Positions 1-8,269 are shown, numbered from the stretch's first letter. The stretch: DNA of 22,433 bases from Clostridia bacterium (GCA_028704215.1 JAQVLJ010000005.1:1-22433); one strand, 5' to 3'. Made by a program: numbers and translations. Notes: generated from the letters alone by a model not told the origin.

Positions 1-178
1 CCAGCTTCATTGCCCAGCTGTAATCACCTGCCAATATGACAACATCTTCTTCATTTACTTTTTCGTTCCAGCTCAAAATTATTTTGTCCAAATAATTATC
101 CCATACGGGACCGAATATATTCATTGGTTTGGAATTATTTTGACACAAATGTAGGTCAGATATTGCAAAAACTTTCAT
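1..178 (-). CDS. Metallophosphoesterase, N-terminal part (cut by window edge)
   Basis: Only the first 59 codons are in the window. The translation begins MKVFAISDLHL and later reads VVILAGDYSWAMKL. The DLH and GD(Y/I)SWAM motifs are the first and second metal-binding blocks of calcineurin-like phosphoesterases. The form 'DLHL...KPMNIFGPVW' resembles a clostridial subfamily of small cytoplasmic phosphoesterases with unknown substrates. Start chosen at the ATG at 176-178, which places the DLH motif at residues 8-10 as is usual. No strong Shine-Dalgarno sequence is visible in front of it. The gene diverges from the cysteine-rich gene that starts at 302. The family call is fairly secure; the substrate cannot be told. 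Confidence 0.8.
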   Translation of the reverse strand, partial: MKVFAISDLHLCQNNSKPMNIFGPVWDNYLDKIILSWNEKVNEEDVVILAGDYSWAMKL

Positions 179-251
179 ATAAATAGTATATATTATTACT
201 TTCAAATAATCAATTAATTTTTGTTTTTAAAAATTATCCACTACGTATCAA

Positions 252-280
252 TAACACAATGCTTGAAATAATCATATATA
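252..280 (+). promoter_or_regulatory. Possible mother-cell sporulation promoter (sigma-K/E-like)
   Basis: CATATATA at 273-280 resembles the CATA-type -10 element of sigma-E and sigma-K promoters. An AC at 254-255 lies 17 bp upstream, as in sigma-K promoters (AC, 16-17 bp, CATANNNTA). The -35 side does not fit sigma-E. No good sigma-A promoter is seen between 179 and 301. The match is short and the region is AT-rich, so this is tentative. Confidence 0.3.
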
Positions 281-301
281 AAATGAACGAAGGAGGTAAC
301 T

Positions 302-964
302 ATGTCATTTTATTCTGGGGCACGACCTGGCATTTTTCCCGGCAGTGCTGTTAATGGAAATATTCTAAATGGTTTGTGTGAAAGGGTTTGTATTCAAGTT
401 AGAAAAGTATTCGACTCTTGCATTAATCAATGTCAATACGATGATTTAACTTTTGTTGCATCAAATTACAACCCTCTTGCACCAGTTTTTCCCTTAACAT
501 TTATAAGCGCTAGTTCAACAAATGTAAAACCCACAGTTCAAAATGTCGTCATAACTCGATTTGATGATAGACCCAATTTTGCTAGAGTTCAGGCAGAGGT
601 CCTAATTCCAATACGTATTAATTATACTGATGCAAATAATGTACCAGGAACCGCTGATTCGACAGTTTTAGTTACAGAAGATGTTGTTCTATACGTGCCA
701 CAACCAGCTTTGGTACCTTTTGTTGTAGATGCTTTTGCAAGCTTTATTGCCACCATTGGTACATATGTTGAAGGAAATAACTTTCAATTAACAGCATGCG
801 TGTCAGTTATAATAAAAATTGTAGCAGATGTGGATATTTTAGTGCCTTCTTATGGTTATTGTCCAATGCCACCTTGTACACCTTACGCTGGTGATGATGT
901 ATGCCCTGGCATATTCGAATTACCGATTTTTCCAACTGCCGTCAGTCCACCTGAAACTAGGTAA
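302..964 (+). CDS. Unrecognised cysteine-rich protein, possibly spore- or surface-associated
   Basis: This 220-residue protein belongs to no family I can name. It has no signal peptide and no convincing membrane segment. It carries eight cysteines in two groups: C26, C30, C40 and C44 (C-x3-C-x9-C-x3-C) and C187, C192 and C201 near the C terminus, plus C166. The middle part alternates hydrophobic and polar residues (for example VQAEVLIPIRINY and VSVIIKIVADVDILV), suggesting beta-sheet. The start is certain: AGGAGG at 291-296 lies 5 nt before the ATG. Codon use is less AT-biased than in its neighbours, which may mean high expression. It ends 4 bp from the convergent engB gene. A structural spore-coat role would fit the cysteines and the possible sporulation promoter, but that is inference only. 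Confidence 0.75.
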   Translation: MSFYSGARPGIFPGSAVNGNILNGLCERVCIQVRKVFDSCINQCQYDDLTFVASNYNPLAPVFPLTFISASSTNVKPTVQNVVITRFDDRPNFARVQAEVLIPIRINYTDANNVPGTADSTVLVTEDVVLYVPQPALVPFVVDAFASFIATIGTYVEGNNFQLTACVSVIIKIVADVDILVPSYGYCPMPPCTPYAGDDVCPGIFELPIFPTAVSPPETR

Positions 965-968
965 GTTT

Positions 969-1550
969 TTATAAATATTTTTCAATAGTTTTGGCGATTT
1001 CATTAATGCCTTGTCTTTGGCTTGCGCTAGTTATAACAAATAGTTCTTTGTTGTGACGAATTATTTTTGAGATATTATTTATATTTTCAGATAATTCCGA
1101 TTTGCTCAATTTATCAGTTTTGGTCAAAACTAAAACATAAGGAATACCTTTGTCTACCAAATAATTGATCATTAAGACATCCAATTCGCTTGGCATTCTC
1201 CTACTATCAAGTAAAACAAAAACAAGTTTCAAATTTGTAGAAAATTCAAAGTATTCGTCAAGAGTAAAATCCCATTGCTCCTTGACGTTTTTTGCCGCTT
1301 GTGCAAATCCATAGCCGGGCAAATCTACTAAATAAAATTGTTTGTTAATATCAAAATAGTTTACAAGACGTGTTCGTCCTGGAGTTGACGATGTCTTTGC
1401 AAGTTTAGAATTATTGGCAAGCATATTGATTATAGAACTTTTGCCAACGTTACTACGACCGACTATGGCTACCTGAGGAACATTATCTTGTAAAAATTCT
1501 TCTTTTTTACTTGCGCTCTTTATAAATTTGCAATTAATAAATCTTATCAT
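969..1550 (-). CDS. engB: Ribosome biogenesis GTP-binding protein EngB/YsxC
   Basis: A 193-residue TrmE-Era-EngA-EngB-Septin family GTPase required for late assembly of the 50S ribosomal subunit. All GTPase motifs are present: G1 GRSNVGKS at 31-38, G2 around STPGRT at 55-60, G3 DLPG at 76-79, G4 TKTD at 143-146, and G5 SAS at 175-177. The DLPGYGFA sequence after G3 is diagnostic of EngB rather than Era or Der. Length is normal for the family. The ATG is preceded by AAAAGGTG. The gene follows the amidohydrolase gene by 10 bp on the same strand and is probably cotranscribed with it. In many Bacillota engB follows lon or clpX, so this neighbour is unusual. Identification is secure. Confidence 0.96.
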   Translation of the reverse strand: MIRFINCKFIKSASKKEEFLQDNVPQVAIVGRSNVGKSSIINMLANNSKLAKTSSTPGRTRLVNYFDINKQFYLVDLPGYGFAQAAKNVKEQWDFTLDEYFEFSTNLKLVFVLLDSRRMPSELDVLMINYLVDKGIPYVLVLTKTDKLSKSELSENINNISKIIRHNKELFVITSASQRQGINEIAKTIEKYL

Positions 1551-1560
1551 AATTCACCTT

Positions 1561-2766
1561 TTATATATTGTTTCTGTATAAAATCTTACCGTTGCACATA
1601 GTCAAAACTACATCTTGACCAACTGCTGTGTTTATCAAGCCAACATCAATGGCACTATATGGATAAAACTTTTCGCTTGATATGTCTAACAAAATTATAT
1701 CTGCTTTGTATCCTTTTTTAATAAGTCCTATATTATCATATCCAAGAGCTTTGGCACCATTGATTGTTGCCATTTTAATGATATCTATCGGAAAAAATAG
1801 TTTGTTTTCCCCAACATATAATTTCTGTAAAATATTAACCAGATGCATTTCTCTGAATATATCCAGAATACCGCTGCTTGAAGCGCCATCAGTTCCTAAA
1901 CATATATTGACACCCCTTTTGCTTAATGCGTAAATTGGTGCTATCCCGCTTGCCAAATTACTATTGCTTGAAGGACAAGTTACAACATTAACTTGATTAT
2001 TTGCTAAAATATCAAAATCATTTTTGTCAAGATGTACACAATGCGCCGCTAGGCATGGTCTATCAAAACATCCCAATTTTTCACAAAAAGCAACTGGAGT
2101 CATTTGATATTCTTTATCGCACTCGCCCACCCCCTGCAAACTTTCAGATAGGTGCATTGTTAGTAACAGGTCTTTTTCTTTACAAAATTTTAAAGTATCA
2201 GAAATTCCAACTTCATCAACGTCGTATATTGCATGAACATATCCAACAGAATTTTCTTTTACAGAACAATACTCTTTGTTCAATTGTTCATATAAACTAT
2301 TTTGTGTGTTAAGTTTTGCCCCCAAAGCAACTTTACACCTTAAACCTTCTTCATTAAATGCCTTTAATATTGATTTTGGTTCAAAATACATGTCGCATAC
2401 TGTTGTGATGCCGTTTCGTATGTACTGTTTGCATGCAATTTTTGTGTATTTGTATATATCCTGTTCTGTCAACTCTTTTTCTTTTTCCTGCACCTGTCCA
2501 AGCCAATCTAACATCGTGTTTTTATTGTTTTGCTCATCATTATGTGTCAAGTCGTTGCAAAATCCTCTCAAAAACACCATAGCACTATGTGCGTGTGCAT
2601 TAACCAATCCAGGCATCAATAATTTTGATTTGCAGTCAATTATTTCACCTTTGGTTTCTCTTTCTTTGCCAACGTAAACAATAATATCATTTTCAACTTC
2701 TACTTGCAAATTTTCAATTTTGTCATTTGTTACTGTAAGAACTTTGGCATTTTTGAATATATACAT
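1561..2766 (-). CDS. ATZ/TRZ-family amidohydrolase (S-adenosylhomocysteine / methylthioadenosine deaminase-like)
   Basis: A 401-residue metal-dependent hydrolase of the chlorohydrolase/cytosine deaminase type. It opens with the small beta-sandwich (residues 1-50), followed by the TIM barrel. Metal ligands and catalytic residues are visible: HAH at 58-60, HLSES at 205-209 (H205 and proton-shuttle E208), AHCVH at 241-245 and GTDGASS from 291 with D293. The closest characterised relatives deaminate S-adenosylhomocysteine, methylthioadenosine or adenosine, but related enzymes act on guanine or other amidines, so the substrate is not fixed by sequence. It is probably cytoplasmic. The ATG has an AAGGAA ribosome binding site. 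The gene diverges from the LexA-controlled polymerase gene, so the LexA site may also influence it. Confidence 0.88.
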   Translation of the reverse strand: MYIFKNAKVLTVTNDKIENLQVEVENDIIVYVGKERETKGEIIDCKSKLLMPGLVNAHAHSAMVFLRGFCNDLTHNDEQNNKNTMLDWLGQVQEKEKELTEQDIYKYTKIACKQYIRNGITTVCDMYFEPKSILKAFNEEGLRCKVALGAKLNTQNSLYEQLNKEYCSVKENSVGYVHAIYDVDEVGISDTLKFCKEKDLLLTMHLSESLQGVGECDKEYQMTPVAFCEKLGCFDRPCLAAHCVHLDKNDFDILANNQVNVVTCPSSNSNLASGIAPIYALSKRGVNICLGTDGASSSGILDIFREMHLVNILQKLYVGENKLFFPIDIIKMATINGAKALGYDNIGLIKKGYKADIILLDISSEKFYPYSAIDVGLINTAVGQDVVLTMCNGKILYRNNI

Positions 2767-2777
2767 ACGCTTTTTCC

Positions 2778-2820
2778 TTATCGAACATTTTTGTATTTTT
2801 ATCGAACATTATCGAACAAA
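2778..2820. repeat. Three direct repeats of TTATCGAACA
   Basis: TTATCGAACATT occurs at 2778-2789 and 2799-2810, and TTATCGAACAAA at 2809-2820. The starts are 21 and 10 bp apart, about two turns and one turn of the helix, so all three face the same side of the DNA. Each contains the CGAAC half-site of the Bacillus/Clostridium LexA operator. Only the third is completed to a full palindrome. Confidence 0.85.
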
Positions 2821-2826
2821 TGTTTG
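2813..2826. promoter_or_regulatory. LexA (SOS) operator
   Basis: CGAACAAATGTTTG fits the Gram-positive SOS box CGAAC-N4-GTTYG. It overlaps the -35 element of the polymerase promoter by three bases, the position expected for a repressor that blocks RNA polymerase. A LexA-repressed Y-family polymerase is a standard arrangement in the SOS response. Confidence 0.85.
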
Positions 2827-2852
2827 ATATCATTTCTTATTTGTAGTATAAT
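2824..2852 (+). promoter_or_regulatory. Sigma-A promoter of the Y-family polymerase gene
   Basis: TTGATA at 2824-2829 and TATAAT at 2847-2852 are separated by exactly 17 bp. The -35 differs from TTGACA at one position and the -10 is perfect. The LexA box overlaps the -35. The expected start of transcription is near 2859, giving a leader of about 30 nt with the AAAAGGGG ribosome binding site at 2877-2884. Confidence 0.88.
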
Positions 2853-2891
2853 ACAAATACGGTTAAAAAATCAAATAAAAGGGGTAAAATT

Positions 2892-4061
2892 ATGAAAAAA
2901 ACAATCTTGCATTGTGATATGAACAATTTTTATGCTTCTGTTGAGTGCAAAAATAATCCTTCTACATCACATTATCCCTTAGCGGTTTCCGGTAATCCTT
3001 TAAAAAGAAGCGGAATAATTTTGGCAAAAAATTATCTGGCAAGGGCTTATGGAGTAAAAACTGGCGACGTTCTATGGGAAGCAAAGCAAAAATGTCCCAC
3101 ATTAATCTGTGTTGCTCCAAAGTTTGAATTATACGAGGAATACTCGCATAGAGCAAATGAAATATACAGCAAATACACTGACAAAATAGAAAAGTTTGGT
3201 ATTGATGAGTCTTGGCTAGATGTGACAGAGAGTTTAAGTTTTTTTGGTGGCGATGCATATAATTTGGCAAAAATGATACAGGATGATATCTATGAACAAC
3301 TAGGTCTTACAATTTCGATAGGGGTATCGTTTTCAAAAACTCTGTCAAAATTGGGAAGTGATATGAAAAAACCTAGGGGCATTACTGTAATAGACGAGAA
3401 CAATTATTCTACCATAATGAGAAACATATCTTTGGGCGACATTATGATGGTGGGAAGAAAGACACTGTCTCACCTAAATCGTATGAATATATTTACTCCC
3501 TATGATTTGACCAATTACGATATCAAACTGTTAAAATCACAATTTGGTGTATGTGGTGTAAAACTCTATAATTCTCTATTGGGAATAGATGACGATAATG
3601 TCGCAGAATATGATGACAAAAATGCAAAAAGTATCGGGAATGGGTTGACTACTCCAAAAGATTTGACCAATTTTGATGAGATAGAACAATTAATATATTA
3701 TTTGAGTGATATGGTTTCAGGTCGAATGAGAAAGCACGAGTTTTTGGCAACAACCATTTCTCTTACAATAAAATTTGCTGATTTTACATATCTTGGAGCT
3801 CAAGACACATACTCTATTCCGTTTTGCTCTTGTGAAAGCATAAGTCAGTATGCTTTAAAGATTTTTAATTCACTGACAAAAGGAAGGTTTGAACCTATAC
3901 GCGCATTGCGAGTAAAATGTAACAATTTTATTTATAAAAATGAACCACATCAATTAAATTTTTTTTCAAAAGAATACGGTTCAAAACAAGATACCTTAGG
4001 TATTGCAATAGATAATTTGAGAAAAAAATTTGGGAAAGATAGCATCGCGTTTGTAAAATAA
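2892..4061 (+). CDS. dinB: Y-family DNA polymerase (Pol IV / DinB type)
   Basis: A 389-residue translesion DNA polymerase. The palm motif HCDMNNFYASVE at 7-18 holds catalytic D9 and places Y14 at the expected steric-gate position. GIDESWLDVT at 103-112 supplies D105 and E106. Finger and helix-hairpin-helix regions follow, then the little-finger domain. QLNFF at 354-358, near the C terminus, looks like a beta-clamp-binding motif. The 'HCDMNNFYASVE / LAKNYLARAYGVKTG' form is the clostridial DinB-like subgroup, which general databases sometimes label UmuC-like. Expression should be induced by DNA damage because a LexA box overlaps the promoter. The lytic transglycosylase gene follows within 12-39 bp without a terminator, so it is probably cotranscribed. 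Confidence 0.95.
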   Translation: MKKTILHCDMNNFYASVECKNNPSTSHYPLAVSGNPLKRSGIILAKNYLARAYGVKTGDVLWEAKQKCPTLICVAPKFELYEEYSHRANEIYSKYTDKIEKFGIDESWLDVTESLSFFGGDAYNLAKMIQDDIYEQLGLTISIGVSFSKTLSKLGSDMKKPRGITVIDENNYSTIMRNISLGDIMMVGRKTLSHLNRMNIFTPYDLTNYDIKLLKSQFGVCGVKLYNSLLGIDDDNVAEYDDKNAKSIGNGLTTPKDLTNFDEIEQLIYYLSDMVSGRMRKHEFLATTISLTIKFADFTYLGAQDTYSIPFCSCESISQYALKIFNSLTKGRFEPIRALRVKCNNFIYKNEPHQLNFFSKEYGSKQDTLGIAIDNLRKKFGKDSIAFVK

Positions 4062-4100
4062 TCTCAATAAATTTTGATAGAAAAACATACAATATATGTA

Positions 4101-4652
4101 ATGCAAAAAAAAATTGTAATTACAATAATAATGAGTATATACATTTTTGTATTAAGTGTATATGCTTTTTACTCAATAACATATCCAGTAAAGTACAAAG
4201 ATATAATAGCGGTGGAAAGCATAAAAAACAATCTTTCTATGTCACTAATAGCAAGCTTGATTAATGTAGAATCACATTACAAAAAAGATGCTGTTTCAAA
4301 CGCGGGAGCAAAAGGCCTTATGCAAATTATGCCCTCGACTTGTCAATACGTTTGTGAATTGAACGGAATAATCTTTGATGAAAATAAACTGATTGAACCT
4401 GAGTATAACATCAAAATCGGTTGTCTATACTTGAAGTATCTTTACAACAAATTCGAAAACACACAAACAGTTTTGTGTTCATATAATGCCGGAGAAACTA
4501 TTGTGCGTTCATGGCTAAATAATTCTCGGTATTCAAGTGATGGAAAATCATTGTTTAATGTTCCTTTTGAAGAAACAAATAATTATTTAATTAAAATAAA
4601 TAAAAATGTAAAATATTATAAAAAAATATACAAAAATATGTTTTACAATTAA
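4101..4652 (+). CDS. Membrane-anchored lytic transglycosylase (SLT domain)
   Basis: The product cleaves peptidoglycan between N-acetylmuramic acid and N-acetylglucosamine. From the ATG at 4101 it has 183 residues. A hydrophobic segment at about residues 4-26 acts as a signal anchor, and the SLT fold follows outside the cell. Conserved marks are catalytic Glu in NVESHYKKDA (E57), GLMQIMPST at 72-80 and YNAG at 128-131. An in-frame TTG at 4074 would add nine charged or polar residues. Neither start has a clear Shine-Dalgarno sequence, so the start is uncertain; the ATG gives the more typical N terminus. The gene lies directly behind the SOS-controlled polymerase gene. The fold is secure; the physiological role is not known. 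Confidence 0.9.
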   Translation: MQKKIVITIIMSIYIFVLSVYAFYSITYPVKYKDIIAVESIKNNLSMSLIASLINVESHYKKDAVSNAGAKGLMQIMPSTCQYVCELNGIIFDENKLIEPEYNIKIGCLYLKYLYNKFENTQTVLCSYNAGETIVRSWLNNSRYSSDGKSLFNVPFEETNNYLIKINKNVKYYKKIYKNMFYN

Positions 4653-4697
4653 AAACATTGTTTTTTTGTTAAAAATAATAAAAATATCTATTATTTT
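4651..4697. terminator. Weak AT-rich terminator region between convergent genes
   Basis: AAAAAC-ATT-GTTTTTTT at 4651-4667 starts in the transglycosylase stop codon and could end plus-strand transcripts. AAAATAATA at 4672-4680 pairs with TATTATTTT at 4689-4697 and could act on minus-strand transcripts. Both stems are almost pure A-T, so stability is doubtful. No better terminator lies between these convergent genes. Confidence 0.3.
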
Positions 4698-4742
4698 AAA
4701 TATTTCATTAATATTTATTAATTTATAAGATTATTTATTTTA

Positions 4743-5774
4743 TCATTTTTTTTTCATTTTATAATATTCGATTAGAAAAACACCTGTATAAATTATGCCG
4801 AGCGCACCTGCAACGGGATACATAAATTTGACGATATTCCCAAAACCAATCAAAGAAATAGAAAACATAATTACAATAATAATTGCATTACGAATGTATT
4901 TGTTTTTTATCATATTTTGAGTCAAAACGCTTATATTGTATACTCCAATAATGAATGTAGTAATCAATGCCAAAAACAGTCCGACTGCATAAACATAATA
5001 AAATGAAATGCCAATATTTTTGCTTAACAAAAGCAAGGGAAGGTCAACGTCTCCAGTGATGGATTTGCTTAAAACGAAAGTAGTAATAATTATAAAAAAA
5101 CATATTACTATTGAAATAAATATTGGTATTTTTTTTGATTTATTATTTTTGCCAGCGACAACCAAAACACCATAAGCAGGCAAAATGTTACTACAAGTAA
5201 ATAACAGCCCAAAAAACGCACCAAGAGAAACATTGGAAAAATTCAATGTCGAGATACTACCACTTTTTTCTCCGACAAAAATTAATACAACTATGTTTAT
5301 CAAAAATATCAGAATCAAAAACGGAACAAAGAAATTGGATACTTTGATAATTCTATCAATGCCACCCAAAATTATAAAATATGTTGCAACGCACGTAATA
5401 ATTGAAATAATCGGCATATTTGTTTTTATAATATCAACATACAAAGATGTGCAACCTGCTAGCATACCCGAACTTGCTATTGCAAAAACGATAAGCAATA
5501 TAATGTCGACTACGATAACAAAATCTTTAAAAATCAATTTGTTAAATGACTTTAAGTCAGGAATTTTGTAATGGTTTGTTGTTTTGAATACACTGTCCGT
5601 AACCCAAAACAAAATAATCCCAAATATGATACATCCTGTCAGACTGCCCCACCCAAACCGACTAAAAAAATGCTCTATTTCTTTTCCTGAGGCAAATCCT
5701 GCTCCTATTACAGAACCTATTATTAAAAAGCTATATGACCAAAAGAATGCGGGCTTTCTGTTTTTCAAATTCAC
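4743..5774 (-). CDS. YkvI-family membrane protein, putative transporter
   Basis: A 343-residue integral membrane protein with about ten hydrophobic segments. The N-terminal GSVIGAGFASGKEIEHFFSRFG, at residues 21-42, contains the GAGFASGKE signature of the YkvI family (COG3949), which is related to the APC/LeuT-type amino-acid transporters. The substrate is not known. The start is a GTG at 5772-5774 with an AAAAGGAG site just before it. That site lies inside the end of the upstream gene, whose stop codon is only 2 bp away, so the two are probably translationally coupled. It is the last gene of the long minus-strand operon that contains dnaG and rpoD, and no function linking it to those genes is evident. 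Confidence 0.88.
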   Translation of the reverse strand: MNLKNRKPAFFWSYSFLIIGSVIGAGFASGKEIEHFFSRFGWGSLTGCIIFGIILFWVTDSVFKTTNHYKIPDLKSFNKLIFKDFVIVVDIILLIVFAIASSGMLAGCTSLYVDIIKTNMPIISIITCVATYFIILGGIDRIIKVSNFFVPFLILIFLINIVVLIFVGEKSGSISTLNFSNVSLGAFFGLLFTCSNILPAYGVLVVAGKNNKSKKIPIFISIVICFFIIITTFVLSKSITGDVDLPLLLLSKNIGISFYYVYAVGLFLALITTFIIGVYNISVLTQNMIKNKYIRNAIIIVIMFSISLIGFGNIVKFMYPVAGALGIIYTGVFLIEYYKMKKK

Positions 5775-5776
5775 GG

Positions 5777-7543
5777 CTACTCCTTTTCATCAGCATACTC
5801 TGTGTACAGTTTTAAAATATCTAGCGGCTTGTTTTTGTAATACAAAGTATTGTTGATTATTTCAAAATTAAAATATTTTGCGTATGTATCAAAACTTTTG
5901 TATGTTTCGTGCCCTATATCATTATACTGAGTAATTACAAAATTAACGTCATTGCACAAGATTAAAATATACAATCTTAACACTAAAGCTCTTATACAGT
6001 TTATGTTGTCTAAACACGCTATATTTTTTGAATCTACATTATTTACCATAAAATAAAATACGAAGTTTAAGATTTGAGATATAAATGGCAATAATTTGCC
6101 TGAACAGGTAAAATATTCTACGAATTCAAAATATGCTTTTTCTAGTATCAAACCATATTTTTCAAAAAATGATTTTGGCAATAATTTTATGTTTGTGTAA
6201 ATGTTTTTGTATGAAAAGCCATAATCCAAAATTTTATTTGTATATGAATAAAAAGCACGTAATATTTTAACTTTTTGCACAGTGGCTACTCTAATGTCCA
6301 AAAGAGATGTTTTAAGTTTTTTGTATAACCTTTTGTTGTTTAACTGTAAAGTTATGATTATTTCGTTTAAAGTTGCAAAATATAAGCAATAACTATATAT
6401 TTGTATGAAGTTTTTGGTTTGAATCAAATATCTGCGTGCAATTCTATCATCACATTCTTTTTTGGCCAAAAAGCGATTAAACGAATAGGAAATTTCATTT
6501 TCTTTGTTTTCTGGTATAACATATTTGTATGATATTTCTGTTGGGGTATTTTCTTTTGCGTCTTGTAAAATAAAATATGGTATATAAGAAATTTTGTCTA
6601 ATTCACTTAAAATTTCAAAGTCTTGAACTGCGGCCTCTTTTTTGCCAATATTAAACTTGCTTACTGCATTAATAAATAAATGTGACATTTCGTATGGTGA
6701 TGATTTTAAAAATGAATCTGAAAATTTATATAGCCATTCATGTAATTTGTTGCTAATCAAAAGCGAATATATGTAATCCATTGATTTGTCTTGAATTTTG
6801 TTTTTTTGGACATAGTTATATAACTTGTTGATATAAAAATTGAATCCCGAATTATCGTTTTGCTTTTTGTATAAGTCAATCAACGTAATAAGTATTTCAT
6901 CTTCTTTATCACTGCTCTCTTTGTAGATTTGTTTGCATATGATAGTTGCTTTTTTTAAGTCACCTAGTTCAAAATATGCTTGACATACGATTGTCCAAGC
7001 ATCGACATAAAAAATACTTTTTGAACTTATACCGACGTCAAATTGTGTAATAATGTCATACTTTTTTTCTTTTAAGAAACCTAGCAATATTCTGTATTGT
7101 TCTGCATTGCTTTTTTCTTCTTTGCTTAATCTTTTGGGAAAAATATAACTGGTGTATTTTGGATCATTTTTTGATAATTCTTTTTCAAACTTTTTAAAAC
7201 TAGACATTAGCCCATAAAATTGGAGATAATATCTAGCACTAAAATCATCCCTTACTTCGTTTAATGCAAAAATCATATTTGCCAACAGTTTTGTGGTAAC
7301 TATGGGTTCTTTGTTTGATTTGTCCAATAAATAAATAGTGGATTGAATAAGATTTCTATAACTTATAGTTTCATAAAAAAACTCTTGATAAACTTTCAAT
7401 AATTCCGCGCTATCAAAATCAATGTTACTTAAATATTGAGTAACAACAAAAAAAGCATCAAACGAGTAACCATTTTGATACAAATTTTTTGCTTTTTCTA
7501 CAATACTCTTTTCAATAGAGTTTTTAATATTCAAAGATTTCAT
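5777..7543 (-). CDS. Large helical-repeat (TPR-like) protein of unknown function
   Basis: A 588-residue, strongly helical, Lys/Tyr/Phe-rich protein with no signal peptide. A stretch around residues 180-230 reads like tetratricopeptide repeats (DAWTIVCQAYFELGDLKKAT), and another around 290-320 has the same spacing. A hydrophobic patch near 490-540 (ILNFVFYFMV, LVLRLYILIL) looks like buried helix rather than a membrane anchor, but this is uncertain. No catalytic motif is seen. The start has only a weak ribosome binding site. It lies 24 bp after the zinc-ribbon gene and 2 bp before the ykvI-like gene. TPR proteins usually mediate protein-protein contacts. No specific function can be assigned. 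Confidence 0.8.
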   Translation of the reverse strand: MKSLNIKNSIEKSIVEKAKNLYQNGYSFDAFFVVTQYLSNIDFDSAELLKVYQEFFYETISYRNLIQSTIYLLDKSNKEPIVTTKLLANMIFALNEVRDDFSARYYLQFYGLMSSFKKFEKELSKNDPKYTSYIFPKRLSKEEKSNAEQYRILLGFLKEKKYDIITQFDVGISSKSIFYVDAWTIVCQAYFELGDLKKATIICKQIYKESSDKEDEILITLIDLYKKQNDNSGFNFYINKLYNYVQKNKIQDKSMDYIYSLLISNKLHEWLYKFSDSFLKSSPYEMSHLFINAVSKFNIGKKEAAVQDFEILSELDKISYIPYFILQDAKENTPTEISYKYVIPENKENEISYSFNRFLAKKECDDRIARRYLIQTKNFIQIYSYCLYFATLNEIIITLQLNNKRLYKKLKTSLLDIRVATVQKVKILRAFYSYTNKILDYGFSYKNIYTNIKLLPKSFFEKYGLILEKAYFEFVEYFTCSGKLLPFISQILNFVFYFMVNNVDSKNIACLDNINCIRALVLRLYILILCNDVNFVITQYNDIGHETYKSFDTYAKYFNFEIINNTLYYKNKPLDILKLYTEYADEKE

Positions 7544-7567
7544 TAGTATATTCTATTCAATTCTTTG

Positions 7568-8266
7568 TTATTTACTATCATTGATAATAATTCTACGACA
7601 TTCTTCGCAATGTAACATTTTTTTGCCTTTTAACTTTTCTATAAAATTCAAAGACATTTCCATTTTACAGCCACCGCAACGATTGTTTTCTAATCTAACA
7701 AAAACAGGATATACATTGTCTTGTCTTAATTTTTTGTATATTTCATACATTTCAGGGTCAGCATCTTTTGCCAAAACAGCAATCTGTTCTTTAAACTTTT
7801 CTACTTGTGGTTGCACTCCTTGTTCAAGTTTTGAAACTTTTTCTTTTAAAAAATTGTATTTTTCTTTTGTAATTTTCAATTTTGTCATTGCAGATTTGTA
7901 ATCATTCAATAGTCGCTGTATTCTTTCATTAAGATTTTTTGACATTTGTTCCATTTCTGCAAAATTACCTGCAAGACCATTGGTATCAACAATTAAATTA
8001 TGAATATTATCAATTGAAGTATTTTCGATTTTTTGTTTTAATGTAATTTCAGAATTGCCAAACTGTTTTTCATAATCTCTTTTTAACTCATTAAATTCCT
8101 TTAATAATTGTTCTGCACTGTTTTCAGTTTGTTTGATAAAAGATTTTCCCTCTCGCATAATATCAGAAAGCATATTAAGTTGTTTATTTTCGATGCTATT
8201 GTTGATACTGCGTTTTAATTTGATAATTTCGCCATCAATCTCTTGTATTTTAAAAATATTATTCAT
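7568..8266 (-). CDS. Coiled-coil C4-type zinc-ribbon protein (COG1579)
   Basis: A 232-residue protein with a long coiled coil (roughly residues 5-165, rich in Glu, Lys and Leu) and a C-terminal zinc ribbon. The ligands are visible as CGGC at 197-200 and CEEC at 220-223. This is the layout of the COG1579 / CT398 family, which is thought to bind nucleic acid or the transcription/export machinery, though its biochemical role is unsettled. Members are often found just downstream of rpoD in Clostridia, as here, where the ATG lies 3 bp beyond the rpoD stop. AAAAGGGG lies before the ATG inside the end of rpoD. In Bacillus, yqfN (trmK) and yqfO (Nif3-like) occupy this position; neither is present here. 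Confidence 0.88.
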   Translation of the reverse strand: MNNIFKIQEIDGEIIKLKRSINNSIENKQLNMLSDIMREGKSFIKQTENSAEQLLKEFNELKRDYEKQFGNSEITLKQKIENTSIDNIHNLIVDTNGLAGNFAEMEQMSKNLNERIQRLLNDYKSAMTKLKITKEKYNFLKEKVSKLEQGVQPQVEKFKEQIAVLAKDADPEMYEIYKKLRQDNVYPVFVRLENNRCGGCKMEMSLNFIEKLKGKKMLHCEECRRIIINDSK

Positions 8267-8269
8267 ATA

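Noticed and set aside
234..242. DnaA-box-like TTATCCACT
   Set aside because: A single 8-of-9 match is expected several times by chance in 22 kb of AT-rich DNA; no cluster suggests an origin.
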